A DNA stretch of 64,000 bases, taken from positions 4,092,001 to 4,156,000 of the forward strand of contig NC_088936.1 of NCBI RefSeq assembly GCF_033473495.1. The letters are read 5' to 3'. The stretch's first letter is position 1. Each line of letters starts with the position of its first letter. The translations under genes and the position numbers were made by a program. The stretch is from Cercospora beticola. Taxonomy: Eukaryota; Ascomycota; Dothideomycetes; Mycosphaerellales; Mycosphaerellaceae. The notes beneath the pieces are model-generated. The model saw nothing but the letters and a program-made list of their open reading frames with translations. It was not told the origin of the DNA and searched no databases. Shown here piece after piece: positions 44,758 through 57,325 of this stretch.

Positions 44758-46528
44758 TCATTCTCCACACTCCTTCCTCGCCCTCCTCTCTTTGAGATTG
44801 GCCTCAATAGTCTTGATCATTTCGTTACCCACTTTCGTCGCATCCGCCACTCTCGGTCTGAAGTACTTCTGAATACGTTCAAACTTCTCCCGATAGCCAT
44901 CCATGTGCCCCAACTGCACGCGTTCGGACCAGTCTCTCGCCGCAAACGTGAATTCCAGATCATCGGCACGGAACGAGACGTCATTGAGAGCGGTCGAAAT
45001 GCATTCGGACAGCAAAGCAGGAGAGCGGTAGACGTATTCTGTGATGCCGAGCCAGAGGCGGAAAAGCTAGACTGACAGTCAGCAAAAGCCAAACACGCAT
45101 CTACCAGGAGCAATAGTATCCTCACCGGCGTCGAGCAAATCATGTGATCATACGGCACGATCCCCAATTTCCACCAACAGTCAACAATCGCCAACAAACT
45201 CAAATGGTTGTTCTTGACGCGTTGCTGCGGCTTGTCGCCCAAGGAGAATTTGTCCAATAGCTCATCTTCCAGCAGCAATTCTTCCTTGTCCTCTCCCTTT
45301 GGATGTCCGCTCTCTGCACCGAACACCGCGTCTCGGGCCGCATAAATTCTGTTTTCGAATTCTTCTTTCTGATTTGATAGCATGAGCTTGTACAATTCAG
45401 TCACGCTTTCGGCGTACTGAGCGATTTGCGCTTTAGCCCAAGGATTCAAAATCGCGAGGCCGGCGTAGACGTGCCATTTGTTACTGTAGATTCGCATCAT
45501 GAGGTTGATTTTGACATTTTCGATGCCGCCAATGTAGCGGGGGACTTCCCAGGGGAATTGGTCGTTGGCTTGCCATGCCGTTCCCATGGATAGGAAGGCG
45601 AGATGCGTGACGGCTTGGGTATCGGCTGTAATGCGATCATGCTTCTCGGCGGAGAGGGGAACAAAGGTGGATTCGAAGCAGGAGAGGATGCGCTCGACGA
45701 GGGCGACTGATTTGTCGCTAGCGCGGTGGTTGATGATGACGAGAGGCTGGCCTTTGGGATCAACGCCGGGGCCGTGTAGAGAGTGGCAGGAGACGATCTC
45801 AACATCGGAGGGCAGGTGTCGTTCAAAGGCGGCGATTTCTGGGGCCTTGGTCGAGGTCTGCCCGCCGACAATGGCTCCCATGCGGGTGCTGGGACCGTAC
45901 TTCGCTACGATAGCATCGATGTTCTTGGCTTCGACGCTGTACATGATCCAGTCACTGCTGCGGGAGACGAGGTGACCATCTGGAAGGATTGTGACATTGC
46001 TCTGGAGGATACGCGTTCAGCGAATGCTTCTCTTGCTGTATTTTTCGGAGACTATATAGGTGGTGTCCTACTCTGCTGGCGAACTCGGCCTTAAGGGCTT
46101 CGTACTTTTCGGGAACATCGCAGGCGTGGACTCTGGTTGCTATCAGTAGCTGGAGATGACCTGGTAGCATGTTAGCTGCGTGTTCCTCGAGTGGTAGCAA
46201 GGCGAGCAGGTGTAGATGCGGTGCTGCGTTTCAGACAAAATTGTTAAGGTAGCTGAGATTTTACATCATTGACGATCGCCGGGTCACAGCGCGCCATGAC
46301 GACGCAAAGTGGTGCCCGGCGAGCATACTCGAGCCAAATGCACTCAAGTCATCATTGCAGAGGGAGAAGGAGGGGAATTGGCGGAGGTTGCGCTTACCAT
46401 TGATGTGTTCCACTCCAAGCAGGCCGTAGAAGAGGCTGCACTCACTTCCACCCAGCGTCTGCAATCCTCCTCGCGTACATCTTTCCCATGTCGCCCATGC
46501 CAATGATGCCTACGACGGCGTCCCCCAT
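44758..46528 (-). CDS. TYR1: Prephenate dehydrogenase (NADP+), tyrosine biosynthesis
   Basis: It oxidatively decarboxylates prephenate to 4-hydroxyphenylpyruvate. Exons are 46446-46528, 46072-46132, 45126-46001 and 44758-45066 (minus strand; introns 313, 70, 59 bp); 442 aa. The Rossmann motif is VVGIIGMGDMGKMYARR at the N-terminus. It is followed by CDVPEKYEALKAEF, and DGHLVSRSSDWIMYSVEA leads into GAIVGGQTS. Later motifs are SCHSLHGPGVDPKGQPL and CWWKLGIVPYDHMICSTPLFRLWLGITEYV, which is rebuilt across the last intron. The first intron is unusually long for this region. The gene is divergent from RPS14, with 325 bp between the two starts. Confidence 0.9.
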
Positions 46529-46853
46529 GTCGGCGGCTGGCGTGCTGTGATCCGGTGAAAGTGAAGGAAAGTCTGCTTCAGCCTTCGGGCGGCACAGTCA
46601 TGACTCTTCCGAGCTCACAAGAAGGTGGCTGTGGAAGGAAGTCGGCGCGAGAAGAGGAATGTTGCGGTGGAGAAGGTGAGGGAGATTTGCAGTCAAGAAA
46701 AAGAGCTGTCCGGCGCGCGTGGAACGAGCCGCGGGGATCGGGCTTGGCGCAAATTTAGCTCCGACAAGCCCACCAATTTCGACGTCTCAAGACGCACGAC
46801 ACTTCTGCTGTTGCTTCTCCAGCGTCAGGACAAGACAGACACATCCAGCAAAA
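46529..46853. promoter_or_regulatory. Bidirectional promoter TYR1 / RPS14
   Basis: A 325-bp head-to-head gap. A pyrimidine-rich stretch before the RPS14 ATG (46801-46820) fits ribosomal-protein gene leaders. Confidence 0.4.
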
Positions 46854-47580
<727 letters not shown>

Positions 47581-48057
47581 GCGCTTTGCATATTATTTGC
47601 ATGCGATCTCGCAGCTCTTGCATGGGACATGGCTACGAGCATCATGAACAGAAAAAGGCCCATTTGCTGGATGTGACGCTATCGCGGAGGACGGCATTAA
47701 TCGCCTGGTCTCCATGTGTGATTTCCATAGTCACGCATTATGAAAGCAATACCTGATTCTGGCGAATTTGTCATTCTCTCTCAACTTCCCGCAGATTTTT
47801 GCTTCTGTCAACACAAAGCGCTTTGCGCAGAGAAAAGACGCTCGCAGCGCGTCAATTGCACAAATTGCGTTCTGCGACACTGACATTGCTCACAGTTTCC
47901 ACATTTCAACCTCACAAGAATACATGAACGCCAAACAGCTTAAATCAAGATCGAAACTTTTCATCAACTAAAATCATGTATTTTTCGTTCCCGAAGTCAG
48001 CGCCGTTGTGATCCTACTGCTTCTCAATTCGTCGATCTCTCGATCTCCCAACTCGGC
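47581..48057. other. Tail-to-tail intergenic region RPS14 / zinc-ribbon gene
   Basis: 477 bp of 3' sequence, AT-rich after 47930. A 67-codon frame (47768-47971) has no ATG start and is not called. Confidence 0.35.
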
Positions 48058-48458
48058 TCAAGCCCAATGCACTCGTTTCCCATGACTCGCCCGACGTCTA
48101 GACCGGCTGCTCTCCCTGAAAGACAAACAAGTCAGCATACACGCACACTTACAAGACCTCCCGCAAAGAAAAAAAAGGATTTAACTTACCCGACCATCCC
48201 CAAACTCTCCATCTCCCTTCCCACACCCCACAGATACAACTTCCTGCCACACTTGGGACACCTCGCACTGGTGACATCCGACCAGTTCGGATGTGCGTCT
48301 CGGGAGAAAGACGTTTTGGCAATGGGTTCACGACCTGTGTAGCGGACTCCGTAGGTTCGACATTTGGGAGTGAAGCCTCGGCCTGGGTTGGCGGGACAGC
48401 GGGTTTGGATGTTGCCTGTGTAGCCGCAGCGGCAGGGGACGGAGTAGATGAGACACAT
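48058..48458 (-). CDS. Small zinc-ribbon-like protein, unknown function
   Basis: Exons are 48190-48458 and 48058-48115 (74-bp intron, GTAAGT, CTGAC branch, TTTCAG); 108 aa. The sequence MCLIYSVPCRCGYTGNIQTRC and a later SARCPKCGRKLYLWGV give several Cys residues in CxC and CxxC pairs, suggesting a structural zinc site. The short second exon adds a basic tail (SRSRRRASHGKRVHWA). Without the intron the frame stops three bases after the donor. Intron signals, cysteine spacing and ATG context support a real gene. The family is not identified. Confidence 0.6.
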
Positions 48459-49197
48459 TTTTGGTCTCTGCTTGTTTTGGGGCTCCTGGGGATAGGAGTA
48501 TGAGGGAGGAGAGTGGAAGTGTGTTCTCTTGTGAGTATTGCTGAGGTGTCGTAGCTTGTCGATATGGGGTTCTTGAGAAGATTTGCCTGGATGGACTGGC
48601 TGTGAACTGATCCGGATGTGTTGTCTCTTCTCTTCCTCAGGGCTGTGGTGGCGGCGATGAAGATCGAAAGATCAGGCGAGAGGATGCGATACTTGTATCA
48701 TGCTGCGTGTTGTCTTTGACCGTGTACCATACGTCCGGCGGCGAAGCCGCAGCCACAGATGGACATATGGAAGATGTCTTGGGCGTGGCCAGCTTTTAAC
48801 ATGGTATGTATCCTGAAACTGTTTGTCAGATGGAAGACTGTGGTGAATGATGGTTGGACTCATAGCTTGTGAGGATTCGAACCTGCTCCTTGTGACAAGT
48901 GCGGTGGATTGAGAATCAGGAGTCGGAAGACGAGAGCATGTGATGAGACTCGACTATGCTTGATGGAAGGTACACAGCATACCGCTTTGAATAGCATATG
49001 CTACTACTATGGAGACGGAGTGGTGAATAACAGGATCTGCTGTTGCATCAAGCATGTGCACCTCCAATTCTTTCCACTGACTCGTGCATGCGATGAGAAG
49101 GAGTGAGAGAAAAGCACGTGCATGACCATAAGACAACCTCATGTGCGCTGCTCGCATCTCCACAGTACCTCGTGCGTGTCTCACTCCGCCTCGATCT
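48459..49197. other. Intergenic region zinc-ribbon gene / xylanase
   Basis: 739 bp between two minus-strand genes. A GGATTCGAACC word at 48873-48883 matches a minus-strand tRNA B-box exactly, but no cloverleaf or acceptor stem forms around it. Confidence 0.35.
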
Positions 49198-50699
<1,502 letters not shown>

Positions 50700-51665
50700 C
50701 TAGCAGTTGCGACCGCCAGTAACGCTGATGGTCTGTCCTGTCACGTAGCTGAACAGCGGACTGCACACAGCCATGACTGCGCTTGCAGCTTCAGTGGCTG
50801 TTCCGGGCCTTCGCAAAGGGATATCGGCATGAGCCGCTGAGCCAGCAGCATCCTTTTGCTTCTGCGGAATACCGAGGGCAACCTTCTCTCCATCTGGGGT
50901 CGTCACGAAAGCTCCTTCCTCTTTAGCCGCAGTGAGACGGGTCATGATGTGTCCGAAAGCGATGGTATTGCAGCGGACGCCGAAGTTTGGACCCCACTCC
51001 TTCGCAATGGCCTTGGTCAAGCCTGTAACACCAGCCTTCGCGAATGCGTAGTTGGCCTGCCCGGCGTTTCCGTGGATGCCTGAAGTCGACGAGATGTTGA
51101 CGATGCTGCGTGGCTCGCCGTCCTTGACACGGAAGTATGGTGCAGCAGTTCGGATGAGCTTGAATGGAGCTGTACCGTGCAGGTTCACAATCGTGTCCCA
51201 TTGCTTGTCCGTCGTCTTGTGGATCACGCCATCCCATGTGAATCCGGCATTGTTGACGATGATGTGGATCTTTCCGCCGCCAAACTCAGCCGACTTCTTC
51301 ACGAGCTCCTTGATGTAATCGTCGCTGAGGATATCGCCGGGTACGTTGATCGCTCGTCCGCCGCTCTTGTTGATCGCATCGGCTACTGCTTGTCCCTTCT
51401 CTGCCATACTCGTCAGCTATACTCTCGGATCCTTGGGCCGTTGAAGTACGCACTGCCGTCAATGTCTGAAACGACAACATTCGCTCCCTCGTTTGCAAAG
51501 AGTCTCGCGGCTTCAGCACCAATACCTTGGCCAGATCCTGTGATGATTGCGGTCCTGGAGTAGAGTCAGACTCTGTTCAGACGGAAATATTCAGGCAACG
51601 CCTTGAATCATCTATACTTACTGTCCCTTGAACATTCCACTTGGATAGTTAAGTTGAGGTGCCAT
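50700..51665 (-). CDS. Short-chain dehydrogenase/reductase, 3-oxoacyl-reductase-like
   Basis: An NAD(P)-dependent oxidoreductase. Exons are 51622-51665, 51454-51554 and 50700-51400 (minus strand; introns 67 and 53 bp); 281 aa, normal for a classical SDR. The cofactor motif TGSGQGIG lies near residue 20, NNAG near 100, and the catalytic set is Ser153, Tyr166 and Lys170 (NYAFAKAG). The sequence resembles FabG-like 3-oxoacyl-ACP/CoA reductases and the SDR units of multifunctional enzymes. It ends TGGRNC, without PTS1. Its substrate cannot be read from the sequence. It is divergent from the GFO/IDH/MocA oxidoreductase, 282 bp apart. Confidence 0.85.
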
Positions 51666-51947
51666 TTTTGCTGTATATGGTCGAGGTGTATGCGTAGAGG
51701 ATGAAGGATGAGATAGAGTGGGAAATGGTCTTACCGGCAAAGGCTACATATTCTACACGCACTCGGTACAGCTCGTCTCGCGTGGGTTGACAGCTGCAGA
51801 ACAACCTCGGTCGTCGGTGATGACGGAAATGTCGAGCAATGTCCGAGCTTGTTGAATGCCTTGTAAAATCAGGCAGGAAGTTTCTTGGCGATCTGCTTAC
51901 CTTCAGCTGAGCTGACATTCGTCCTCGACGCGTTTCCCACTTTAGCC

Positions 51948-53513
51948 ATGGCTCCTTTGATGAACGACGATGGGCCGTCTAACGAGCCAGCAGCTTCCTC
52001 AGCAAAACCGCGGCTGCTCATCATCGGCGCAGGCAGCCGAGGAAATGGCTACGCCAGAGCAGTCGTCGACTCCGGCCTGGGTGTCGTGGCGGCGGTAGCT
52101 GAGCCAGTTGAGTTCAAACGGAAACTCCTCGGATCACGATTCATTTGGCCTGGTGCGGATGCCACGCCGGAGCAAGAGTTCGCTGGCTGGAAACAGTACA
52201 TCAAGTACGAGCAAGAGCGACGGAAGGACGAGGCTGCTGGCGTTCCTGTGCCTCCTGGTGTTGATGGAGTCTTCATCTGTGTCCACGATGAGCATCATAT
52301 TGAAGTCCTGACAGCGATTGCACCTCTCGGCCTGCACGTTATGGCTGAAAAGCCGCTGGCAACTACCTTGGCAGACTGTCTGAAGATTGAAAGATCGATT
52401 CGGGCTGCAGAGGAACGCATTTTCGCAATTGGTCATGTGCTGCGATACAGCCCGCACAACATGCTCCTCCGCCATCTTGTTCGTGAGAAGCGGATCATTG
52501 GCGATATCTTGTCAATCGAGCACACGGAGCCTGTTGGCTGGTGGCACTTCAGTCACTCGTACGTCCGGGGCCATTGGCGCAAAGAAAAAACGACCGCTCC
52601 CAGTCTACTGACAAAAAGCTGTCATGATATTGACTTCATCCTGTGGATGCTGTGTTCACCCCTTCCAGACAGCAAAGAGTCGACTCATCTTCCAGCTCGA
52701 TTGAGCTCGTCTGGCTCGCTAAAGCAGTACAGGCGTTCACAGAAGCCAAAAGAGGCCGGCGAAGCTACGAATTGTGTCTCATGCCCGATTCGAGATACAT
52801 GCAAGTACTCTGCTGTTCGAATCTATCACGATAGACACCTTGCTAAAGGCAATGCGAAGTGGCCTGTAGAAATTGCTAATCCAGAAGTTGAACATTTACT
52901 CACGACGAAAGGCGCCGAGAGCGCAAAGCAAGCTCTTTGGAAAACACTCAGAGAAGACTACGATGCGAAAACCACACCTCTTGCAGATATTGAAGGCAGG
53001 TCCTGGTACGGCAGGTGCGTTTGGGAGAGTGATAACGATGTTTGCGATGATCAGTATGTGACGATCGAATGGGACGACCACTCACCTGGTCTAGGAGCCA
53101 AGACAGCCTCTTTCCACATGATTGCTCAGTCTCTGGCTCAATGCGAACGCAGAGGACGGATTTACGGCACGTCTGGAGAGATCGCGTACGACAGCAAAAG
53201 CATCACGGTTCACGACTTTAAGAATGATACGACAGAAACGTTTAATCCAGAAGTGCCGAAGAATTCGCACCATGGAGGTGGAGATGACGGCCTGACGCAG
53301 CAGTTCTTGAAGGCCATCATCGCGACTAATAGTGCATCGATGAGCGTCGCAGCAGCTCAGGTGGAGTACCTTGGCTGTACGATGGAAGAAATCATACGTT
53401 CGCACGCGGCCGTCTTCGCGGCGGAAGAGGCCAGGAGAGAGCGTACAATCATCGATTGGCAGCAGTGGTGGCAGCGGAACGTGGCGGGTACAGCAAACAG
53501 TAGTGCTTCTTGA
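51948..53513 (+). CDS. GFO/IDH/MocA-family oxidoreductase
   Basis: An NAD(P)-dependent dehydrogenase of sugar- or cyclitol-like substrates. A single exon of 521 aa. The ATG at 51948 (ccatggct context) was chosen; the frame is open 21 codons upstream. The Rossmann region reads LLIIGAGSRGNGYARAV, followed by VDGVFICVHDEHHIEVL and the family motif HVMAEKPLATT with the active-site EKP. The second domain begins near GHVLRYSPHNMLL. An insertion around residues 265-295 carries CVSCPIRDTC, a cysteine cluster, not part of the core fold. The protein is longer than typical members (about 350-400 aa). Its context gives no substrate. Confidence 0.85.
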   Translation: MAPLMNDDGPSNEPAASSAKPRLLIIGAGSRGNGYARAVVDSGLGVVAAVAEPVEFKRKLLGSRFIWPGADATPEQEFAGWKQYIKYEQERRKDEAAGVPVPPGVDGVFICVHDEHHIEVLTAIAPLGLHVMAEKPLATTLADCLKIERSIRAAEERIFAIGHVLRYSPHNMLLRHLVREKRIIGDILSIEHTEPVGWWHFSHSYVRGHWRKEKTTAPSLLTKSCHDIDFILWMLCSPLPDSKESTHLPARLSSSGSLKQYRRSQKPKEAGEATNCVSCPIRDTCKYSAVRIYHDRHLAKGNAKWPVEIANPEVEHLLTTKGAESAKQALWKTLREDYDAKTTPLADIEGRSWYGRCVWESDNDVCDDQYVTIEWDDHSPGLGAKTASFHMIAQSLAQCERRGRIYGTSGEIAYDSKSITVHDFKNDTTETFNPEVPKNSHHGGGDDGLTQQFLKAIIATNSASMSVAAAQVEYLGCTMEEIIRSHAAVFAAEEARRERTIIDWQQWWQRNVAGTANSSAS

Positions 53514-54676
53514 ATCCGGGCACGGCGCACTTTCTCCTCACACGCAGGCACCGATCATTGTCAGGCATACGGCATTGGCGGCGCTGGCACCGACTACATA
53601 TGACATAAGTTGACCTCACTCGGATCCTGGCACAGGCTAGCCATTTTGGCACAAGCGCAGTGCTGCCGCGCGTGCTTTTCTCAACATCACTTCGATTCAG
53701 TCCGGCATTACATGTTGCTCCCGCATGCACTGAACCAGTAGAGGAATTGAATGCGAAGCATCGGTCCACCAATTCTCCTTCGCGTCCGCGTGGGCGTCTT
53801 GCCGAACAGAACCGCAATGCTGAGGATGGAGAAAATTCTTAGTAACGTGTTCCACAGATATGATCTCATAGTCATCTTCACGTCGTCAGCTCATGTTTTG
53901 CAACACGAAGTCGGATGCAAACCCTTCCCAGGCCGAATCTTTGACGTCGAATTTGTTGTGTGGTCGGCCTGAAGAATGCCTGGTCGGCTCACATGCACTC
54001 AGCACTCTCCTCGAAAACGACGTGGCAGCAATGACCATGTCACATATTGCTGCAATAACGGAATTGTTTGAAGAACTCAACAACAGCACCGAAAGAGCAA
54101 GACTGCAGGCATCGAACGCTCTGGCGTTGGGGTAGCGCGGTTCTTTACCAGCCGCGCTTGCGCCATTTTCATCAATTTCTTGCCTCTTTTGTCGGACATG
54201 ATGTGTTCCTGCGCTAGACTGACATTCATCACAAGGATAATCTGCAAGGTACAGAACCACAAGACTCATTCCAATTGGCTTTCTGGTCCTCATTCCAGGC
54301 GCCGTTCTCGAGCTGGCACACAGGACGTGGAGAAACCGCAGCGACGCTCAGAGAAACGCCCGATTCTCCTGATGCAACTCCCGCTACTGGAGCAGATGCA
54401 CGATCCAAGTGCTTGCGTGTCTCATGGACTTCGATGGCTCCTGTGTGGTCTTTCCGGTCTCCTTCGATGGGCGGGTCACGAAGATGTCACTCAAGCAAAC
54501 GCATCATGACTTGATCAAGGACGTCGTATAGGCGCTGCCTCTCTATGCCTCGTCCATATAAGCATCATCATCTAAGTGCCCGAGAGGATCGAGCATCTCA
54601 TCCTCTTTGGACTTTCATCGCCTGTCCATCATTCTCTCAAGATCGTTCTAATCATTAATTGTCTTTCGCTTTTATA
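53514..54676. promoter_or_regulatory. Intergenic region before the secreted PIR/But2 gene
   Basis: 1.16 kb. A TATA-like ccatataagc lies near 54555, about 120 bp before the next ATG. Short frames here are not convincing. Confidence 0.4.
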
Positions 54677-56482
54677 ATGACCACATTCCTCCTCACAGCC
54701 GGCCTTGTTGCTGGAGCAGCTGGCGCAGTCCTACCTCGACATGACAACGGCCAATGCCAGTTTCAGCTCACAGCTGCAGGCGGAGCCTCGGGCACAGTCG
54801 GACAGCTTGATGATGGACAGAACCGCATCGGTGGCAGCTTCGAAGCTGCGACCTACTCCCTTGAAAATGGGGCTATCAAGGACTCCAACAACAGAGGCTG
54901 TATCTTGACACCTCCGACCTCCCAATTCCAGTGCGATGAGGGTGCCACTCCGACTTCGGGTTTCTCAATTGGCGAGGGAGGCGAAGTGCAGTTTGATGGC
55001 AGTACTAAGTTCTTCGCTTGCGGCGCTACAACCGAAGACAAGGAGTGGAACATTTACACCACTCCAGTCGAGGGCCAGGACGACTGTGTTGAGATCACCT
55101 TGAGCACTGGTGGGGAGTGCAGTGGCTCTGACAATGGTGGCGCCTCTTCTACCGGCGTAGTCTCATCGTTTGCGACAGCTGCCACAACGAAGGTCGAGTC
55201 TACGCCTGTGGTGCCTGTCGTGTCAACTTCGGTCGACCAACCATCTGCTCCTGCATACGGTGCTCCTTCGTCTGCTCCGGCATATGATGCTCCTTCGTCC
55301 GCTCCTGCATACGGTGCTCCGTCTTCTGTGGCCTCACAACAGACTTCTACATCAAAAGAGACCGTTCCAGCTTCGATCGAAACTCCTCCAGCATACCCAG
55401 TGGACACCCAGCCAGCTTCAAAGCAGACACAGACACCACCACTAGAAACACCCCCGGCATACCCAGTGCCATACAACTCTGCGCCTCCAGCACAGCCATC
55501 GACCGTTGCGGAGGGCAAGCCATCTACTCTGATCCAGAAGACTACTGCTAAGGAGTCCATCCCCGCATACACACCAGTTGCTTCAAGCAAGCGGGAGACC
55601 AAGACTGTGGAGGGTTCCTTCCCAGCATACACGCCAGTCAAGCCAGGCAAGGAGACCAAGACGGTGGAGACCACTGTCAAGCAGTCTGTGCCCGCATACA
55701 TCCCAGTCACATCAGGCAAGCAGGAGACCCAAACAGTTGAGACCACTGTCAAGACGTCCATTCCTGCATACACTCCAGTCCCCTCTACCAAGCAAGAGAC
55801 CAAGACTGTCGAGTCCACTGTGGAGCAGACAACTCAGAGCGCGCCGGCTCAGTACCCTACAGGCGGAGAGCAACCAGCCGAGAGCACTTACGTCCAAACC
55901 TCTCAGGCTCAAACCACACCGGCTCAGAGCGCTCCAGCTGAGACCCAGCCAGCCCCATCGAACACTCAGCCCTCCGCCAGCGGAGGCAGTGCGTGCGCAG
56001 CCGATCTGTCTGGCGCCTACGAAACCCCACACCTGATCATTCCTGTCTCTTCGGAAGAGAGCTCCAAGGCTTTCGGCACGCAATACAATGCCACCATCTC
56101 ATCTTCCAAGTCCACAATCTTCAGCTTCGACATCCCAGCTGATTATTCCGAGAAGACATGCTCTGTTGTCTTCCTCTTCCCCAAGCAGGAGGACCTTGAG
56201 ACATCCGCGTTCACATTCAACGGCCAAGGAAGCATCAACTTCTCCGAGCTGAGCGCTGGTGTGACCGAGAAGACGAGCAAGGACACAGCTCCAAGCAAGA
56301 AGCAAGACTTGGGCAAGGTGGAGAACGTTCAGCCTGGCCAGGAGGGACACGTGATCTCTACCGGCAAGTGCGAGGCTGGTAAGACGATTGCAGTCCAGGC
56401 TGAGGCTGCTGGTGGATTGGAGTTGGAGTTCTTCCAGGACTGGAACCCTTCGCCAATCGGTGTCTACATCACAGCTTGCTAA
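54677..56482 (+). CDS. Secreted cell-wall protein: PIR1-like domain, Pro/Thr repeats, But2-like C-terminal domain
   Basis: A single exon of 601 aa beginning MTTFLLTAGLVAGAAGAVLP, a signal peptide. Residues about 25-160 resemble the C-terminal domain of PIR1-like cell-wall mannoproteins (CQFQLTAAGGASGTVGQL, CDEGATPTSGFSIG). The middle (about 170-430) is Pro/Ser/Thr-rich. Short repeats there are SAPAYGAP-type units, then four longer units of about 22 residues ending in ETKTVE with IPAYTPV cores. This is probably heavily O-glycosylated. The C-terminal 160 residues (ADLSGAYETPHLIIPVSS through DWNPSPIGVYITAC) match the But2 C-terminal-domain family of secreted fungal proteins. A surface or matrix role is likely; no enzymatic motif is seen. 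Confidence 0.85.
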   Translation: MTTFLLTAGLVAGAAGAVLPRHDNGQCQFQLTAAGGASGTVGQLDDGQNRIGGSFEAATYSLENGAIKDSNNRGCILTPPTSQFQCDEGATPTSGFSIGEGGEVQFDGSTKFFACGATTEDKEWNIYTTPVEGQDDCVEITLSTGGECSGSDNGGASSTGVVSSFATAATTKVESTPVVPVVSTSVDQPSAPAYGAPSSAPAYDAPSSAPAYGAPSSVASQQTSTSKETVPASIETPPAYPVDTQPASKQTQTPPLETPPAYPVPYNSAPPAQPSTVAEGKPSTLIQKTTAKESIPAYTPVASSKRETKTVEGSFPAYTPVKPGKETKTVETTVKQSVPAYIPVTSGKQETQTVETTVKTSIPAYTPVPSTKQETKTVESTVEQTTQSAPAQYPTGGEQPAESTYVQTSQAQTTPAQSAPAETQPAPSNTQPSASGGSACAADLSGAYETPHLIIPVSSEESSKAFGTQYNATISSSKSTIFSFDIPADYSEKTCSVVFLFPKQEDLETSAFTFNGQGSINFSELSAGVTEKTSKDTAPSKKQDLGKVENVQPGQEGHVISTGKCEAGKTIAVQAEAAGGLELEFFQDWNPSPIGVYITAC

Positions 56483-57130
56483 ATCATAAGAGTTTGATGT
56501 AGCGTAAGCAGATTTAGCCTGCTGGATACGAGCGGAATTAGGCTCGATCGAACCATCGACGAGGAATAATGCTAGGATATAGAACTTCGAGGATGACACA
56601 TGCTCAAGTGGGACATGTTATGACAAGTGGATAGAATAGGAAAGCTCGTTCCGAGCTCTGACGATCGTTAATGAACCTCCTGCAAACAGATAGATTGCAG
56701 TATAATGAAAATGCCTCTTCGGCAAGTCAATATGTCCCTAACTTTCGATCAGCTCTCTCACTCTGCGCGACTGAAAACTCCCACTTCTATGACCTCTATT
56801 TCCGCACAGCCCTGTTCTGTTGACTCGTCGACACAGACACGCTTGACATTCCTCGTCGGAGCATGATGAGAGGACCGGTGAAAGATCTTGCGAGCGCGTC
56901 ATAGGGAGCGGCAAGATTGATCTTCAAGATCCTGTTTCGGGCATTGGACGAGACAATCTTCCTCCGCCTCGTACGTCTATCCAACATCTGGTGCTCCTTC
57001 CGCTAACGGAGGGTGGTCAAGATCTGCGTAGGAAGGAAGCAGCGCCGGTAAAGTCTTGGCAAAGCAGAGTTGAGTCCAGGCGAGACATTATATTCGGAAC
57101 TCCATCCTTTTCGTAAGATCGGAGTCTGTT
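56483..57130. other. Intergenic region
   Basis: 648 bp of 3' sequence of the secreted protein and of the small minus-strand frame. Nothing is recognised. Confidence 0.35.
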
Positions 57131-57325
57131 TCATCCGCCATATGCCATTCCTTCCATGATCTCATGAGCGTCGCCTTCCTCGATGTAGGCTGGATCGTCC
57201 ATGAATTCACCGAACATCCAGAGTGTGCCGCTGAACAGAGCTTGTATGAGCCAGAGTAAATTTTCTTCTGAGAGACCAGTGAGATAGAGAAGATCTTGTT
57301 CTGTGATGAGAGTGGAGGTTGGCAT
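57131..57325 (-). CDS. Possible small acidic protein (64 aa)
   Basis: The frame starts MPTSTLITEQDLLYLTGLSE in a plausible leader (CAACAACAAGCCATG). It encodes an acidic, helical-looking protein ending EIMEGMAYGG. Composition is more protein-like than that of other short frames nearby. There is no signal peptide or known domain. Evidence is limited to ATG context and composition. Confidence 0.35.
   Translation of the reverse strand: MPTSTLITEQDLLYLTGLSEENLLWLIQALFSGTLWMFGEFMDDPAYIEEGDAHEIMEGMAYGG

Noticed and set aside
48873..48883. Exact tRNA B-box word (minus strand GGTTCGAATCC) suggesting a tRNA gene
   Set aside because: The flanking bases do not form a T-stem of five pairs, no acceptor stem or anticodon arm fits, and only a partial A-box resemblance lies upstream. 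At most it is a decayed tRNA fragment.
50700..53513. SDR and GFO/IDH/MocA pair as a metabolic cluster
   Set aside because: They share a promoter region, but no third pathway gene, transporter or regulator accompanies them, so a pathway cannot be claimed.
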